The notes beneath the pieces are model-generated. The model made no database searches. It was not told where the DNA came from and worked only from the letters and a program-made list of their open reading frames with translations. A stretch of DNA of 64,000 nt from Calonectria ilicicola (Eukaryota; Ascomycota; Sordariomycetes; Hypocreales; Nectriaceae), in contig CP085831.1 in the NCBI GenBank assembly GCA_020809705.1, positions 744,001 through 808,000 on the forward strand, in the 5' to 3' direction. Made by a program: the position numbers and the translations under genes. Below are positions 46,022 to 56,911 of the stretch, piece after piece. The number at the start of each line of letters is the position of its first letter. Positions within the stretch are counted from its first letter, which is position 1.

Positions 46022-46708
46022 ATGAAATTGTCAGTTGTCTCTATTGCTGCTTTGGCTCTTGTGGCCATGACTGCCCCAGTTCCCGATGTCCAGGCACAAA
46101 TTGCTGAAGTGGGTGCTGTCGACGTACTTTCTGGGAATGACATGAGCAAGGAAGACATCGAGAAACGCCAAATCACTGCGATTCCTGACTGGGGGTTTGG
46201 CCCACCGTGGTGGGGAGGCAAGATGTTCCCTCCCAAGCCATCCAAGCGCGAGGAGGGTGTTCAGGAATGCGCTGCCAGTCCTGTCTGGGGGATGAACACA
46301 CCGCCGTGGCTGAGCAGGATTCTCAACCCCAAGCCACCCAAGCGCTCAGAAGACATCGAGAAACGTCAAAGCGCTACGATTCCTGGCTGGGGGTTTGGCC
46401 CACCGTGGTGGGGAGGCAAGACGTCCCCTCCCAAGCCGTCCAAGCGTGAGGAAGGCATCGAGAGACGTCAAATGCCTACTAGCCCTAATTTTCCGTTTTT
46501 GGGGATTAGTCCACCGTCGTGGTTTACGCACATGATGCACCCTCCCAAGCCATCCAAGCGGGACGGGGTTGAAAAACGTCAAAGTTTCGTGAACGGTCTT
46601 CCTCCAAGTTTAGCCCCATTTGGCAACCCCAAGCTGTTCCCTCCTGGGGTGGGCAAGCGCGAGGAAGGCTTTGGTGAGCGTGATATTGCCGGTGCTGAGG
46701 AACATTAG
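46022..46708 (+). CDS. Secreted kexin-processed repeat peptide precursor (KEP-like)
   Basis: Intronless, 228 residues. A signal peptide (1-25, ending DVQA) is followed by five imperfect repeats separated by dibasic Kex2 sites: KR at 48-49, 75-76, 107-108, 114-115, 141-142, 179-180, 185-186 and 212-213, and RR at 148-149. Each full unit is flanked by acidic EDIEKR / REEGIERR spacers and starts with Gln, which can cyclise to pyroglutamate. Released peptides would be about 25-29 residues, sharing a Trp/Pro core (GFGPPWWGGK in repeats 1 and 3, PPSW in 4, PPWL in 2) and a PPKPSKR end. Repeat 2 has lost its leading dibasic site (VQECAASPVWG) and holds the only Cys. Repeats 1 and 3 are nearly identical in DNA, so a recent duplication is likely. 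The layout matches fungal kexin-processed proteins, including RiPP precursors and repellent-like peptides. No UstY/DUF3328 gene is seen nearby, so modification is unproven. Confidence 0.85.
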   Translation: MKLSVVSIAALALVAMTAPVPDVQAQIAEVGAVDVLSGNDMSKEDIEKRQITAIPDWGFGPPWWGGKMFPPKPSKREEGVQECAASPVWGMNTPPWLSRILNPKPPKRSEDIEKRQSATIPGWGFGPPWWGGKTSPPKPSKREEGIERRQMPTSPNFPFLGISPPSWFTHMMHPPKPSKRDGVEKRQSFVNGLPPSLAPFGNPKLFPPGVGKREEGFGERDIAGAEEH

Positions 46709-48367
46709 TCACACTTTGAGAAGCCCTTTCACCAACCCTGCAAGAATGGTGATGGCACAGCAACAAGCAACTAGCCACTATGGTAAGACAGTTTTGAACC
46801 ATCCAAATTACAGGACCCTTGCTAATATGAGACAAAGACTACGTCGGACTCCCCCTAAGATGTTTGATTTGAGCCTTTTATTTCTTTCTAAACAGCCTCA
46901 TGTAACAAGATTGATATAGCTCATGAGATTTATTCGATGCCAGTCCCTACCTATATTTAGCATTGAAGTTATTTTCATATCATACAATTAAGTGCAAGTA
47001 TCATTTCCTAACTTGGATGTTTTTTCTGCGAAAGAAAAATTAAATAAAAATAACATACATCACATTTTGTGAATAAAAGCTTGCCGCATCCAGTAGAAAA
47101 ACGTCAAACCAGTGTTTATTTCTGGCCAACCTCCCTGCCAAGTGATCATGAGTGTTTGTGTAGTAAACAAGTAGCTGACTTTATCGTAGATAAGGGCCAC
47201 ATCTATGACGTAGATGCAATCGTTCGTCTTACTGTCTTGGTCTCACCTCCACAAACTTCCATTTTTACGCCACAGCGGTTCTTGGAAACAAGAGGCCATC
47301 TGTCCTTAATATGCACATAAATGAGACGGGTTCAAGATCCATTGCCATTCTCGTCATCTTAATCATCGACGAATAAAGCATGCTCAACAATGGGTCGAAT
47401 TGCCGAACAACGTCTCAATTGGAAACTGAAGTATCTAGCGCAGCGTGGCGTACATCAGAATAACACAGCCCATTTCCGATGGAAGCAACTAGATACTTTG
47501 GGTGGTGATCGCACCTGACAAATGCCTCGACATGTGGTCCCAGCTGAAAGTACTTTGTCTCTCACGAGTAAGGGAATTTCCATTTATTGGATATCTATTT
47601 TCCTCCAAAACCCCGCCCCGAGACGAAACATGCTGTGGCAAAACTCCGCGGAGCCCGTATTGTCTGTCGATCCTGACTGATATGAAACATTACAAAACAT
47701 TACGTTATGCATGTGCGAAAAAAGAGAAAAAGAAAAAGTCAATTGACCTCATGTATTTCACCATAAACTAGTAAAGTACGGACAATAAAGCAATAAGCTT
47801 AAAAATGAAAGATCAGGGAGAGTTTCCCAGCCTAGGAAGCATAGCAATAGATACCTTGGTCTTGTCAAGAAACGTGCGGCTCCACGTTGGCGGCAAAGTC
47901 AGCGGGCAGATCTTCCCGATGCGGGCCAGCCACCCGATAAGCGGAAGAAGAAAAAGCCCTTGTTTGGGACTTGATTGGTTCATTTGGGCTGGCTCAAGCT
48001 CGCCGGGCGCTGGGAGGCCTGTCCAACAGAAAAGCATGGCTCCGTGGGCGAATTAGCCCTACCCTCTCAGAAAAAGAAAAGTCGCCTTGAAATGGAAATA
48101 ACGAGCGAGATCAATGGAATAGGGAAAGAAAAAGAAAAGCCTGGCTGGCTGAGCGGGAAAACAATCCACCTTTTTGTCTTGTAATCGGGCTTGGCTGAAC
48201 TGATCGCAGTACTGTCTCAGCAAAGTGCCCGCCCAGGAACCCTCACCTGCGAGCTCGAGCAACTTGATGCAAAAACGAGTATAAGATCAGAAAGGCGAAC
48301 TCGAGTTCTGGTGTCATCAGATACAATATCACTTCTTACTTCATAAATACAAACTTGTGGACGACAA
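46709..48367. other. Intergenic region with a relic peptide repeat
   Basis: About 1.66 kb without an intact gene. At 47091-47140 a short stretch encodes VEKRQTSVYFWPTSLPS and matches the DNA of the fifth repeat boundary of the neighbouring precursor (15 of 16 bases around GAAAAACGTCAAA). It is probably a decayed extra repeat or paralogue fragment. The remainder, including the purine-rich 47700-48180, shows nothing I can call. Confidence 0.5.
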
Positions 48368-49711
48368 ATGAATCACCACAACGCCTCAAACTTTGGCAAT
48401 GCTGGCCATCGCCAAATGAACCAGCAGGCCAGATACTACACTGTGAACCAGGGTGTTGAGATATGCATGCCCACTAACCATGAGAATCTTGCTGAAAACC
48501 ACCTGTATACAGGTTCATTTTCTCCTTTCATAGACAGCAATGCAGATGGGCTTCGGCCAATGATCATGCAGTCCGACCGCACACCCTCTTCTTCCGATGC
48601 AAGGGATGAGAATGCGTTAGGGCGTCGGCAGTCGGTCATGTCACAGCCCTTTACGTCACAGCTTAGTGGTGATTTTTCCTTGGATGCCTCAGGGTCGTGG
48701 GCGAACGAAGAAGGTAACTTTGAAGACCAAACAGTTGCAGTGCCGCCGATACACCATTCGCGAGTGAAGCCTACCTACCAGAACAACACCACCGGACAGG
48801 AAAATACAGAAGCCAATGACTATAAAAACCACAGAGCCAATACCAATGCAAACGGAGCGCTTGACCCTGCTGATGCCAAGACTTGGGCATGTCCGTGGTA
48901 CAAGCTGGACCCCTGGACCCATTACCGTTGTCTGGAAAGAAGCAAGATGAAGAGATTTACGGATGTGAAACAACACATTTTGCGCCGCCATAGCGTGCAA
49001 TTACCCTACCATTGCGAGCGATGCTGGGACGAGTGGAACTCGAGAGAGGCTTGGGAATCTCACCAGCAACAAGGCCAATGCAGTGGGATCCCAGAAGCCG
49101 ACAAGTTGAGACCGAATGAGATTTTGATCCTGCGCAGCGGACCCCGCGGCCAGGACGAAGAGCGGAAATGGTACTGGATCTGGGAAACCTTTTTCGAGGG
49201 ACACCGACGACCTCGCTCTCCATACGTAGAGCAAGGTATCGGTGAGCCCATTGCTCTTCTGCAAAGCCGTGCCAATCCCGCCCTCGTGGCCGGCCTGCCC
49301 TCCCTGCTGCTGTCCCACAACATCATGGTCGATGATAGGACCATCTCGCAGCTCCAAAACGGAATCAATCACATGGTCTTCAACCCTTCCCCCACGCCGC
49401 GGCGCTTCAGGCTGATTCCAGACCACGGTGACCACGGAGATGGAGCCTGTGCGGGGGAGCTCGATCCACACCTGCTCGAAGGAGGCCACACTACGCCTCA
49501 ACTGGAAGCCGAGATGCAGATCCCGGACTTTTCGGTCGAACCATTTTTTGGGATCCCGTCGCTGGATGACGACGCAGCCATGCAAATACTGGGAAATCTC
49601 GAGTACACGGCATCGGAAATGGCCGAGATTACGGCTCATGTGGGCGATGTTGACATTTCCGGGATGGGGGATGGTGAGAATGGCGGTGATGACTTGGGCC
49701 TGGAGCCCTGA
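48368..49711 (+). CDS. C2H2-like zinc-finger protein
   Basis: Intronless gene of 447 residues. The first 165 residues are polar, Asn/Ser-rich and probably disordered. Residues about 172-245 carry a compact Cys/His block: WACPWYKLDPWTHYRCLERS, MKRFTDVKQHILRRHSVQLP, YHCERCWDEWNSREAWESHQ, GQCSGIPE. This arrangement (C-x8-10-C...H-x4-H, then C-x2-C...H-x4-C) is typical of a fungal family of atypical paired zinc fingers. A helical segment follows with KWYWIWETFFEGHRRPRSPY, which I associate with the same family. The C-terminus is acidic. It is probably nuclear and nucleic-acid binding; targets are unknown. The gene is convergent with the transporter gene, 314 bp apart. Confidence 0.8.
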   Translation: MNHHNASNFGNAGHRQMNQQARYYTVNQGVEICMPTNHENLAENHLYTGSFSPFIDSNADGLRPMIMQSDRTPSSSDARDENALGRRQSVMSQPFTSQLSGDFSLDASGSWANEEGNFEDQTVAVPPIHHSRVKPTYQNNTTGQENTEANDYKNHRANTNANGALDPADAKTWACPWYKLDPWTHYRCLERSKMKRFTDVKQHILRRHSVQLPYHCERCWDEWNSREAWESHQQQGQCSGIPEADKLRPNEILILRSGPRGQDEERKWYWIWETFFEGHRRPRSPYVEQGIGEPIALLQSRANPALVAGLPSLLLSHNIMVDDRTISQLQNGINHMVFNPSPTPRRFRLIPDHGDHGDGACAGELDPHLLEGGHTTPQLEAEMQIPDFSVEPFFGIPSLDDDAAMQILGNLEYTASEMAEITAHVGDVDISGMGDGENGGDDLGLEP

Positions 49712-50025
49712 GTGGGCCATCTATACTATAGATGGAACTGGATTATGACGAGAAAGACTGAGGTTGATGCTGGACATTATGAGATCGCGGGCAGATTGAA
49801 TCAGTTGTTACGTTCTTATGTAGTTAGGTTGTTTGCTTCGAGATTACATCTTTATTCCTGTAATGATTATGACTTATTTTACCAGTACAAGTTGCACAAT
49901 CGCAAGTCATCTTGTCCCGTTGGGTTTATCCACAGGACCATTCCCATAATTGGGTATCAAAAAATTGTATCTACATGAACCGTGACATTTACCCTTTCCA
50001 TATTCGTAACAGTGACATACATTGA
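49712..50025. other. Convergent 3' intergenic region
   Basis: 314 bp, AT-rich, between two converging genes. It presumably holds both polyadenylation regions; nothing else is seen. Confidence 0.65.
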
Positions 50026-51950
50026 TCATAGAATCATCTTGAACTGGGGATCGCGATCATCCCCACAGCCAATGTATTGGTCGTATTTTCCATTCTTCTT
50101 ATCCTGGTTAATCTTTCTGCACCAAAGTACGTTGAGAAGAACACTAAATAATAAAGTTAGATGAGAGGCAGGTTTTATAACTGTGACTAAAGTGTGGTTG
50201 TACTTACGCTACCCATGCATAACACAATAATCCCAAGATGATTGTGTGGCCACGGTGGTAAAATGGGCTGTCTTTGCTGGGATAGACAAAAGCTGTTGCA
50301 TCTAGTTAGCATCTAGGAAACCACTGCGTCATCCAAGAGGGAGGACTTACTGGCAACAAAGCCTCCACAGTTAGCGATCGCCAACTGCAGGGCAGAAGTA
50401 GTGGCTCTCTTGTAATGGCCAGCTGAGTTGTTGGTGTTCCAACACAGGATGCATGGCACGGAGCAATACATGCCCAATGCCATCAGACACGTCATGGCAA
50501 ATCTCGCGTTTGGAGATTTGACATTGGCAATGACGGCGTAGCCAATGATTGAAATGGGCAAGACGGCCATGATCAAGACACCTCGGAGCTTGAGTCGATC
50601 AGATAATAAAGCCACCAGAACTAAAAGGGAAAATATGTCAGCAATAGCGTATTTATGATACCTATAAACTGCTCACCAGTGATGGGCGTAGCGACGGCAT
50701 AAGGAATCACAGTCCACAGCTGGGTCTGGTTCGCATTTGAAGCAATATGGAGATCGTTGACAATTGTAGGGAGCTGTTCTCGTCAGCAAGATGCATCGCC
50801 TTTTAAGAACAGGTACGCATACGAAGAGACCAAATGAGTAAAGGCCGGATAGAATGGCAAAGTAAGCCGTCGAGGTGAGCCAAACCTGCAAATTGAGAAC
50901 ACCACGGCGGACTTCACCCCAACTGAATCGCTCATCGCGCTCGGCTGTAGCACTGGAGGAAAATGTGAGCAGAAGTTTGTCAAAATAATGCGTGCGAACC
51001 TACTTGATGCGGCCTCCGTGGTCACCCTCTAGGCGCTTGATGGCCCACTCTCTTTCTTCTGGAGTCAGGTAGGTCGCTGTTGCTGGGCTATTTGGGAGTC
51101 CAAAAAACGCAATTGATCCGGCGACAACGGTCTATTTCGCGCATGAGAATTTGCAAATCGGACGGGGGAAAGGATAATCTCACCATCAATCCCTCGATAA
51201 TTAAGATCCATCTCCAACCTTCAAGGTGAGTGTGAGGGCCGATAGCGGCGAGTCCACGAGCAAGCAGACCTAGCAAAACGTCAGTATGGTCGCCGGATGT
51301 ACTGGTCGTTACAGGGCAAAACACACCTCCAAAAGCGCCGGAAAGCGATGCAGCCGTGTAAAATATGCCGATTCGCAGCGCCAATTCCCCGCGCGTGTAC
51401 AGACTCGAGAGGTACAGAACCATGCCGGGGAGCAGACCGCCTTCAGCGATGCCAAGAATGGCGCGGACCGCAATGAAGCTAGCGAAGCTGCGGACAAAGC
51501 CAAGACACATGGTAATGATGCCCCATGCCACAGTCAAGGTGGGCAGCCATATTTTGGGCGATACCTTTTTCAGGACCAAGTTACTGGGCAGCTCGCTGAA
51601 GATGTAGGTGGCGTAAAACACGGCCAGGCCCTGCGAGTACTGCAGGTTGGTGAGGCCCAGGTCCTCTTCCATGCCAATAATCTTGGCGTTTCCGACATTT
51701 GTGCGATCGAGAAAGGAGCAGAGGAATAATAATGCTAGTACGGGGAGCACGCTGCGAAATGAATTCGTTAGCAACGTGATGATGCTCGTCTTCATGCACA
51801 CACGCAGAGTTGGGCTCGAACATACCGCGTGTCTGTTTTGAACAAGACGCGTTTTGTGAGGTGCGCCTCGTGTTCAGCATCCCTGTCGGCGCGGTCAAAC
51901 TCGTCGTGCTCGACCTTGGAGTCCATCTCGGCGTCTTTGAGCGAAGTCAT
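50026..51950 (-). CDS. MFS transporter, Dal5 / allantoate-permease (ACS) type, 9 exons
   Basis: Predicted permease of 487 residues. Minus-strand exons are 51950-51826, 51751-51327, 51269-51184, 51131-51004, 50952-50823, 50773-50677, 50620-50351, 50292-50208 and 50143-50026. The eight introns (49-74 nt) are all GT-AG and join in phase. Seen: a cytosolic acidic N-terminus, FLDRTNVGNAKIIGM in helix 1, GIAEGGLLPGMVLYLSSLYTRGE with the family's characteristic helix-4/5 motif, GWRWILIIEGL, the loop LTPEEREWAIKRLEGD, then six more helices and a C-terminal tail (RKINQDKKNGKYDQYIGCGD). The Dal5/ACS group imports organic anions such as allantoate, nicotinate, pantothenate or biotin-like compounds by proton symport across the plasma membrane. 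The substrate cannot be chosen from sequence. The exact continuity of nine exons supports an intact gene. Confidence 0.92.
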
Positions 51951-52716
51951 TATTGGGGTATCGGCTTAGCCACACACACACACGCAGGCACGCACACACT
52001 GCGTACAAGAAGGCTAAATCACTAAAAGAAAAGGCTGTGAATGGCCCTCGCACCATTTTTCCCCAATGGCCAAGGGCTTGGCAGCATTTTAAAGGCTTCC
52101 CCAGATGCCAGTTTGCGGGGAAGTGGAGCATGTTGGGGAAGCCCACGATCGCCGGTCTACGTGTCGGTAGTGGTAACGTCGCGCATTAATTCTGACCACC
52201 GACGCTGTCATTAGCCATTAGCGGTCACACAATTGGCCCCCGCACGCTCTCTCGGCGTGCAAAAGTACGTCCGAAGGGCCATCTCACCATCTCATCTCCA
52301 GCGGCACTGCGAGAGCGTCTGCATGTGCATCCATCCTCCTTGGCGTCAGCTGCTCCGCCCTCAACCAAAGTCGGCGAATAGAGACATGGCAACGGGCGAA
52401 AAGGTTAGAATTAAGGCTGGGATCGTATCTACAGGGAGCACAACTCCGCATAGAACGGCACGAACGCCAAGATCTCTCCGAATCGCGACGCCGTACTTGA
52501 CCCCAACACGTCCGCTGAGTAAGCCTTGCACAGTCGATGCTACATTGATTTATGCAAATCGGTTCCAAAGATATAGGGTACACGACACAAGCAGGATTTA
52601 TTTTATTCATTTACTTTTATGTATTGCCTTAAGGTATGGTCTAGTTGGCTCAAGTTTAAGCAATCGATTTTTAAATTCTTTTTTTTTCTTCGTTTTTTAC
52701 AAAGTTATGTTGCTAT
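51951..52716. other. Intergenic region with a CA microsatellite
   Basis: About 770 bp upstream of the transporter and downstream of the ankyrin gene. A CA-repeat tract lies at 51971-51999 (interrupted). The plus-strand frame at 52233-52814 has a low-complexity, shadow-like composition and is not called. Confidence 0.55.
51971..51999 (+). repeat. CA-rich microsatellite
   Basis: A (CA)n tract interrupted by GCAGG and CG, in the transporter promoter about 20-50 bp upstream of its ATG. It would lie in or near the 5' leader. Confidence 0.75.
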
Positions 52717-53912
52717 CTAAAAGAATCCCTTCACCTTCTTCAAAAATTTATCGCCGACAGACTTCTTCCAACCATAAGTCTCAAAGAGCTCTACCACCTC
52801 GGGCAATTCCCTAAACATGGCCCTGTCCAGCTGATTTCGTCCAAATACATCCGGGCAACTTCTAGCTCCATGTGTCAAAAGGTATTCTATCACTGGCAGG
52901 TTCGCCTTGTCCACCGCAATGTGTAGCGGGGTCTCCTTGCAGTCACTTTCATCATGGCACTTGGGATTCCAATCCCGCGGATCGTGATCGCCCTCCTTCC
53001 ACCACTCCTCAGAATCATTCACATCCATCCCCCCCATTTCAACCAGCAGCTTCAACACTTTTAGCCCTTCTGGGTCGGTGCGGGCCGCGGCGAGCTTGAC
53101 CAAGGTGGTGTCGCCTGGCCATTTAGGGTAGGGAGAAATCCCAGTGTACAGAGTTCGGGGAATATGGGGGAAATAGGCCTCCAAGTCTGCACTTGGGCGG
53201 CGTCTGATGCAGGCACTTAGCATATTTCCCGGAGATTCGTATTCCTTTGGGTTGGGAGTGTTGATGTGGTCCAAATTGGCTGGGACTTCAGAATTCTTGA
53301 GCCATCCTCCCATTTCAAGCGCGTTCCAAATAATGGGCTTCGCTTTTGCCTGTGTAAGCGCAGAAACGATCAAAGGAACCACAAACGGAAAAATTCCCCG
53401 ATCGGGAGGTGTCATGCTGGCCAATTTTTGCAAAACGCTATGGTTATGATGCTTGATGGTGACAGCCAGCAGAATCTGCAGCATTGATGGCCTCTCCACC
53501 ACAGAAATGCCAGTTTCCTCATGCATAAAAGTCATTGCGCCATCGACAATGTCCGGGTTGCTTATAACGCATCGGCACAAGAGCTTGATAAAGAATACTT
53601 TTGCTTCTACGCTTTGTTGTTAGACCTTGGGTCCACGTCGTTGGAGAGACTTTCGGCTAACGACCCACCTTGGTTGTTCTGCAGGGTATCATTGAGTGTT
53701 TTGGCGAATGACAAGAAGGATGCATAGACGAGATCGACTTCGGCAACCTTTTGGAGCTCGTCATCGGTGGGCACGGAAGAAGCGACTTGGCGAGACGCTT
53801 CGACCAAGCAGTTGTGGAAATAGGTCCACAAGGTGACGGTTCCAAAGGGATCCTTCTCGGCCTGCTCCCGCAACGGAGTGTCGAGCGACACCAGGTACAG
53901 ATTGGGAATCAT
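52717..53912 (-). CDS. Ankyrin-repeat protein, 2 exons
   Basis: Predicted protein of 377 residues from minus-strand exons 53912-53669 and 53606-52717. The 62-nt intron has a GTGGGT donor, a TCTAAC branch point and a GCGTAG acceptor, and splicing gives TLQNNQ-E-AKVFFIKLLCRC in phase. The N-terminal half is helical with no recognised motif. The C-terminal half carries divergent ankyrin repeats: TLVKLAAARTDPEGLKVLKLL, a long Asp/Trp-rich loop with two Cys, then KETPLHIAVDKANLPVIEYL, THGA and VFGRNQLDRAMFRELPEVVELF. Ankyrin repeats bind other proteins; partner and process are unknown. No signal peptide is present, so it is likely cytosolic. It has its own promoter region to 55.8 kb. Confidence 0.78.
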
Positions 53913-55816
53913 TGAGAGGATGCTGGGTAGCGGATGATGGGTTATGTGTGCAAATTTAGTGAAAAGTATCTTTTCGTATGCTCGGAAACAGATTCAATCT
54001 CGCAAGCTCTGTGCGAAGCTTTCACGCGTTTCGCAGACTCGGCCAGATGGAGTGAAATTTACGCGTTGTTCAGCTCCTCCTTTGCTACTCCACACTCTCA
54101 GCTCTCCAGCTGACTCAGCGTTGAGCTTGCTCTTTGTCTGTTCATTTGGCCTTGCAAGCTGGCCCGCTCTTGAAGCCATAATTGCCCCAATATGTGGGAT
54201 GGCCAATCATCTTTGCTCAGTTTAAAGCCACAGTGCACAGCCAATTAGTAGCCACAGGCATCCCCCCGCGAGATGTGATTGCCACATCTCCACGACCAAG
54301 CGTCAGTAATTCCTGACCTAGCGAATGGCAATCGGAACAATGTCCAGTACACGTACAGGAAAAAGGGACAAAAAAGAAAAGCCCAAAAATAACAAGGATA
54401 ACACGAGAATTTTATCCTCTTTTCTACGCGCACGCAAAGGCCATTGTGGCGCAACATTAGAGCAACGGCGTCGCCAGGCCCGTCCCCATTCGTCAGGCGG
54501 CGCTAGAATGTTGGAAGAGTGATTAGCGCAGGGGTCAGCCGTTGCAATCCAACGTTCCATTAAGAGGCGCCCAAGAGTCGTGCGATTGTTTCGATAAACA
54601 ATATCCCAGTACGAGGGTAAGCCTGTCCTAGGGTCGATCTGCTCATCAAGTGAGGATCTCTGGGTGGGGACGGGGACGGGTTGGCACGCGCTGTCCGTCC
54701 GCAAAGCCAAAAAGAAGAGTGCTAGATTTACATCAAACCCGCTAAATGGGGTCCCTGAGGGTCCCTAAGGGTCACTGGAGCGGGAGCTTGGGCGCCTCAC
54801 TGAGCGCCCAGTGCCCTTAATTAATGAGAAAGCCGTTGCGGCGCGATGGGCGACGAGGGCATCGCCTATCCCGTGACGAACGACTTTATTTTGAGCCTTG
54901 CTGTCGTCATTGATCTGGTGAGATGGATGGGGAGAGGATCGATGGAGGAGCTAGCGAAATAAATCCAGGGCATTTTGGTTGTCTAGACGCCTGTCTGCCT
55001 CTCTGCATTGAGGCAGCTCTTTACAATCGCAATGGACATGACACACAGTGACAATGCACATTGCCTTCACCGTCGTAATTCATTTTTCACTCAAAATAAA
55101 CAATAACACAACATCTCCCGGGACCGAGGCCGATTCGACTTTTACGAATATATTGCTTTTTCCCCACCGCATCGCCGCCCGCTGGTCGAAGCTCAGCTCT
55201 CGTCGTGGTTTTGCGGTCGGCACTTCTTCCTAGATTACGACCGAGAATTGTGCCAGCATGGTGCGGACGAAAAACAGGGCCTAGCGCAGCGGGATTAGCA
55301 ATTGGACATGGCTGGACATGGGGCAACGGTTGAACCAGGGCGTCGAGCTGCGGCTCCTGAGTGGCCTAGATGCCGTCGCCACTCATTAGCCAGCGCGGTC
55401 ACGACCTGCGCTCTGATGGCTCTCTGCTTTGCCAATGTTATGCACTAGCATCCAATATTGTCCCAGCACCCTGTCCCGGCCTCTCCGCCGTGCGTTGAGC
55501 ATGGGCATGGGGCATGGGCATGGGGGATGCGTCTTGTCCACGATGCAGTCAATCAATCCATCAATCTATTTATCCTGCATTCTTTTTTGTTAATCATAAA
55601 AGAGAGCTGCATTGCCCCTCCATCTTCTGGTTTGCTTCCCTTCGATTAAGCTTGCATTCAATCTCAAACTTGACCGACTTGGCATCGCGTCTACCCACAT
55701 TCTTTTGCTTGAAGCATCGCTCGCTCCACCACGCACACCACGGCTAGCCGTTTACAATTGTGTCCACATTCCTTTCGCTAAACCAACCATACTACTCACT
55801 TGTACTCGAAGTCACA
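53913..55816. other. Long divergent intergenic region
   Basis: About 1.9 kb between divergent genes. A minus-strand frame at 54318-54710 (130 residues, no ATG start) reads partly protein-like (TGLPSYWDIVYRNNRTTLGR) and could be an unannotated exon, but I cannot link it. A short GGGCAT tandem repeat is present at 55498-55526. No supported gene. Confidence 0.5.
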
Positions 55817-56911
55817 ATGTCATCCACCAACGCCAACATCAACACCAACAAGAGGGCTCGCTGGGCTGCGGTCCTCCAGCTCTTCTGCATCCCAGTCAAG
55901 TCGGCCGACCAGAAAACGATTCAGGACGCCGAGCCAAAAACTGCAGACATTACCATCGGATTGAGCGATGAGAAGCCGGCTCCGGTCGAGGACGAAAAGG
56001 TTGTCGCAACCATCATCTACGAAGAACCCAAATCGCAACCTCGCCCTTCCACAGCCCCCGGAGCAATGTGCCATCCTCAACCCCAGCCTACCGCAAAAAT
56101 CGGGGTCCCAAGAAGGCACAACTCGCTCATGAGCAAATTCAGCGGCCGCCCAGCCAAGGCAACACTCGAACAAGAACCCATCAGCGAAGTGGCACCTTTT
56201 CTCTTGTACACCCCACCCGTGGTGCCCAAGAGATGCCACAGGCGATGGTCATCCGCCTCAATGGCCCCGCAGGATGTGAAAAACCGCCTTCGAACGAACA
56301 CAGTGACTGAAGATGATGCTGCCGATACTGCTGTTATCAAGATTGGTCTGTTGACTGAGGGCCCCGCCGCCAAGCCATGCTCCTTGGATCGTGTTGCCTC
56401 TGCACCCACTCCACCAACAAAGCCACACACACACATCTACAGCTGTCTCCGGTCGAGCACCAGAAGCAACTTCAGAAACAGCACCAGGAACAGCACCTCT
56501 TCGCGCCCCCACACGCCTCCATTCTCAAAGCCCAAGATGGAGAACATCCCCCTGCCACCTCCTCTGCCCCCGACACTCAAGACCACTCCGTGCCAGAGAC
56601 AGTCCTTGTCTCATGTTTCGCAGTGGGTGCTCTTCAAGGTGGATGATACCCACCTGCACGCGGACACCAACTACACCCACCCAATGACTGTCCAGACAGC
56701 TATTTCTGAGTGCTTTACCAAGAGCCCTCACTATAATGCATCCACTACCACAGTCAATACTTTGGGCATGGATGATGGTCGTGGCATCATGTCCTCTTGG
56801 TCTGCCTACGGCAAGGAAACTGGTGACGAGGACGAGCACCACAAGCGTCGCACTTTTATCCTCGAAAGCAAAGCGTGCGCTCCTCTTTCTGGCATCGCAC
56901 CTGCCGCTTAA
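55817..56911 (+). CDS. Hypothetical low-complexity protein
   Basis: Intronless gene of 364 residues beginning MSSTNANINTNKRARWAAVL. It is rich in Pro, Ser, Thr and basic residues, with no signal peptide and no membrane helix. Two stretches look ordered: QWVLFKVDDTHLHADTNYTH and TVQTAISECFTKSPHY, in the C-terminal third. The rest is probably disordered, with phosphorylation-type sites such as RRHNSL and RRWSSAS. I do not recognise a family. The ATG at 55817 is chosen because the open frame upstream has no ATG. The consistent third-position C bias supports a real coding region rather than a chance frame. Confidence 0.65.
   Translation: MSSTNANINTNKRARWAAVLQLFCIPVKSADQKTIQDAEPKTADITIGLSDEKPAPVEDEKVVATIIYEEPKSQPRPSTAPGAMCHPQPQPTAKIGVPRRHNSLMSKFSGRPAKATLEQEPISEVAPFLLYTPPVVPKRCHRRWSSASMAPQDVKNRLRTNTVTEDDAADTAVIKIGLLTEGPAAKPCSLDRVASAPTPPTKPHTHIYSCLRSSTRSNFRNSTRNSTSSRPHTPPFSKPKMENIPLPPPLPPTLKTTPCQRQSLSHVSQWVLFKVDDTHLHADTNYTHPMTVQTAISECFTKSPHYNASTTTVNTLGMDDGRGIMSSWSAYGKETGDEDEHHKRRTFILESKACAPLSGIAPAA

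Noticed and set aside
46022..46708. Peptide precursor as an alpha-type mating pheromone
   Set aside because: Repeat layout and Kex2 sites are similar, but the units are 25-29 residues without the short W-C...G-Q-x-C-type core of filamentous ascomycete pheromones.
52233..52814. 193-residue plus-strand frame
   Set aside because: Arg/Ser-rich shadow composition, overlapping the 3' end of the ankyrin gene on the other strand.
54318..54710. 130-residue minus-strand frame with partly protein-like text
   Set aside because: It has no ATG and no identifiable splice partner, so it cannot be supported as a gene. Noted in the intergenic entry.
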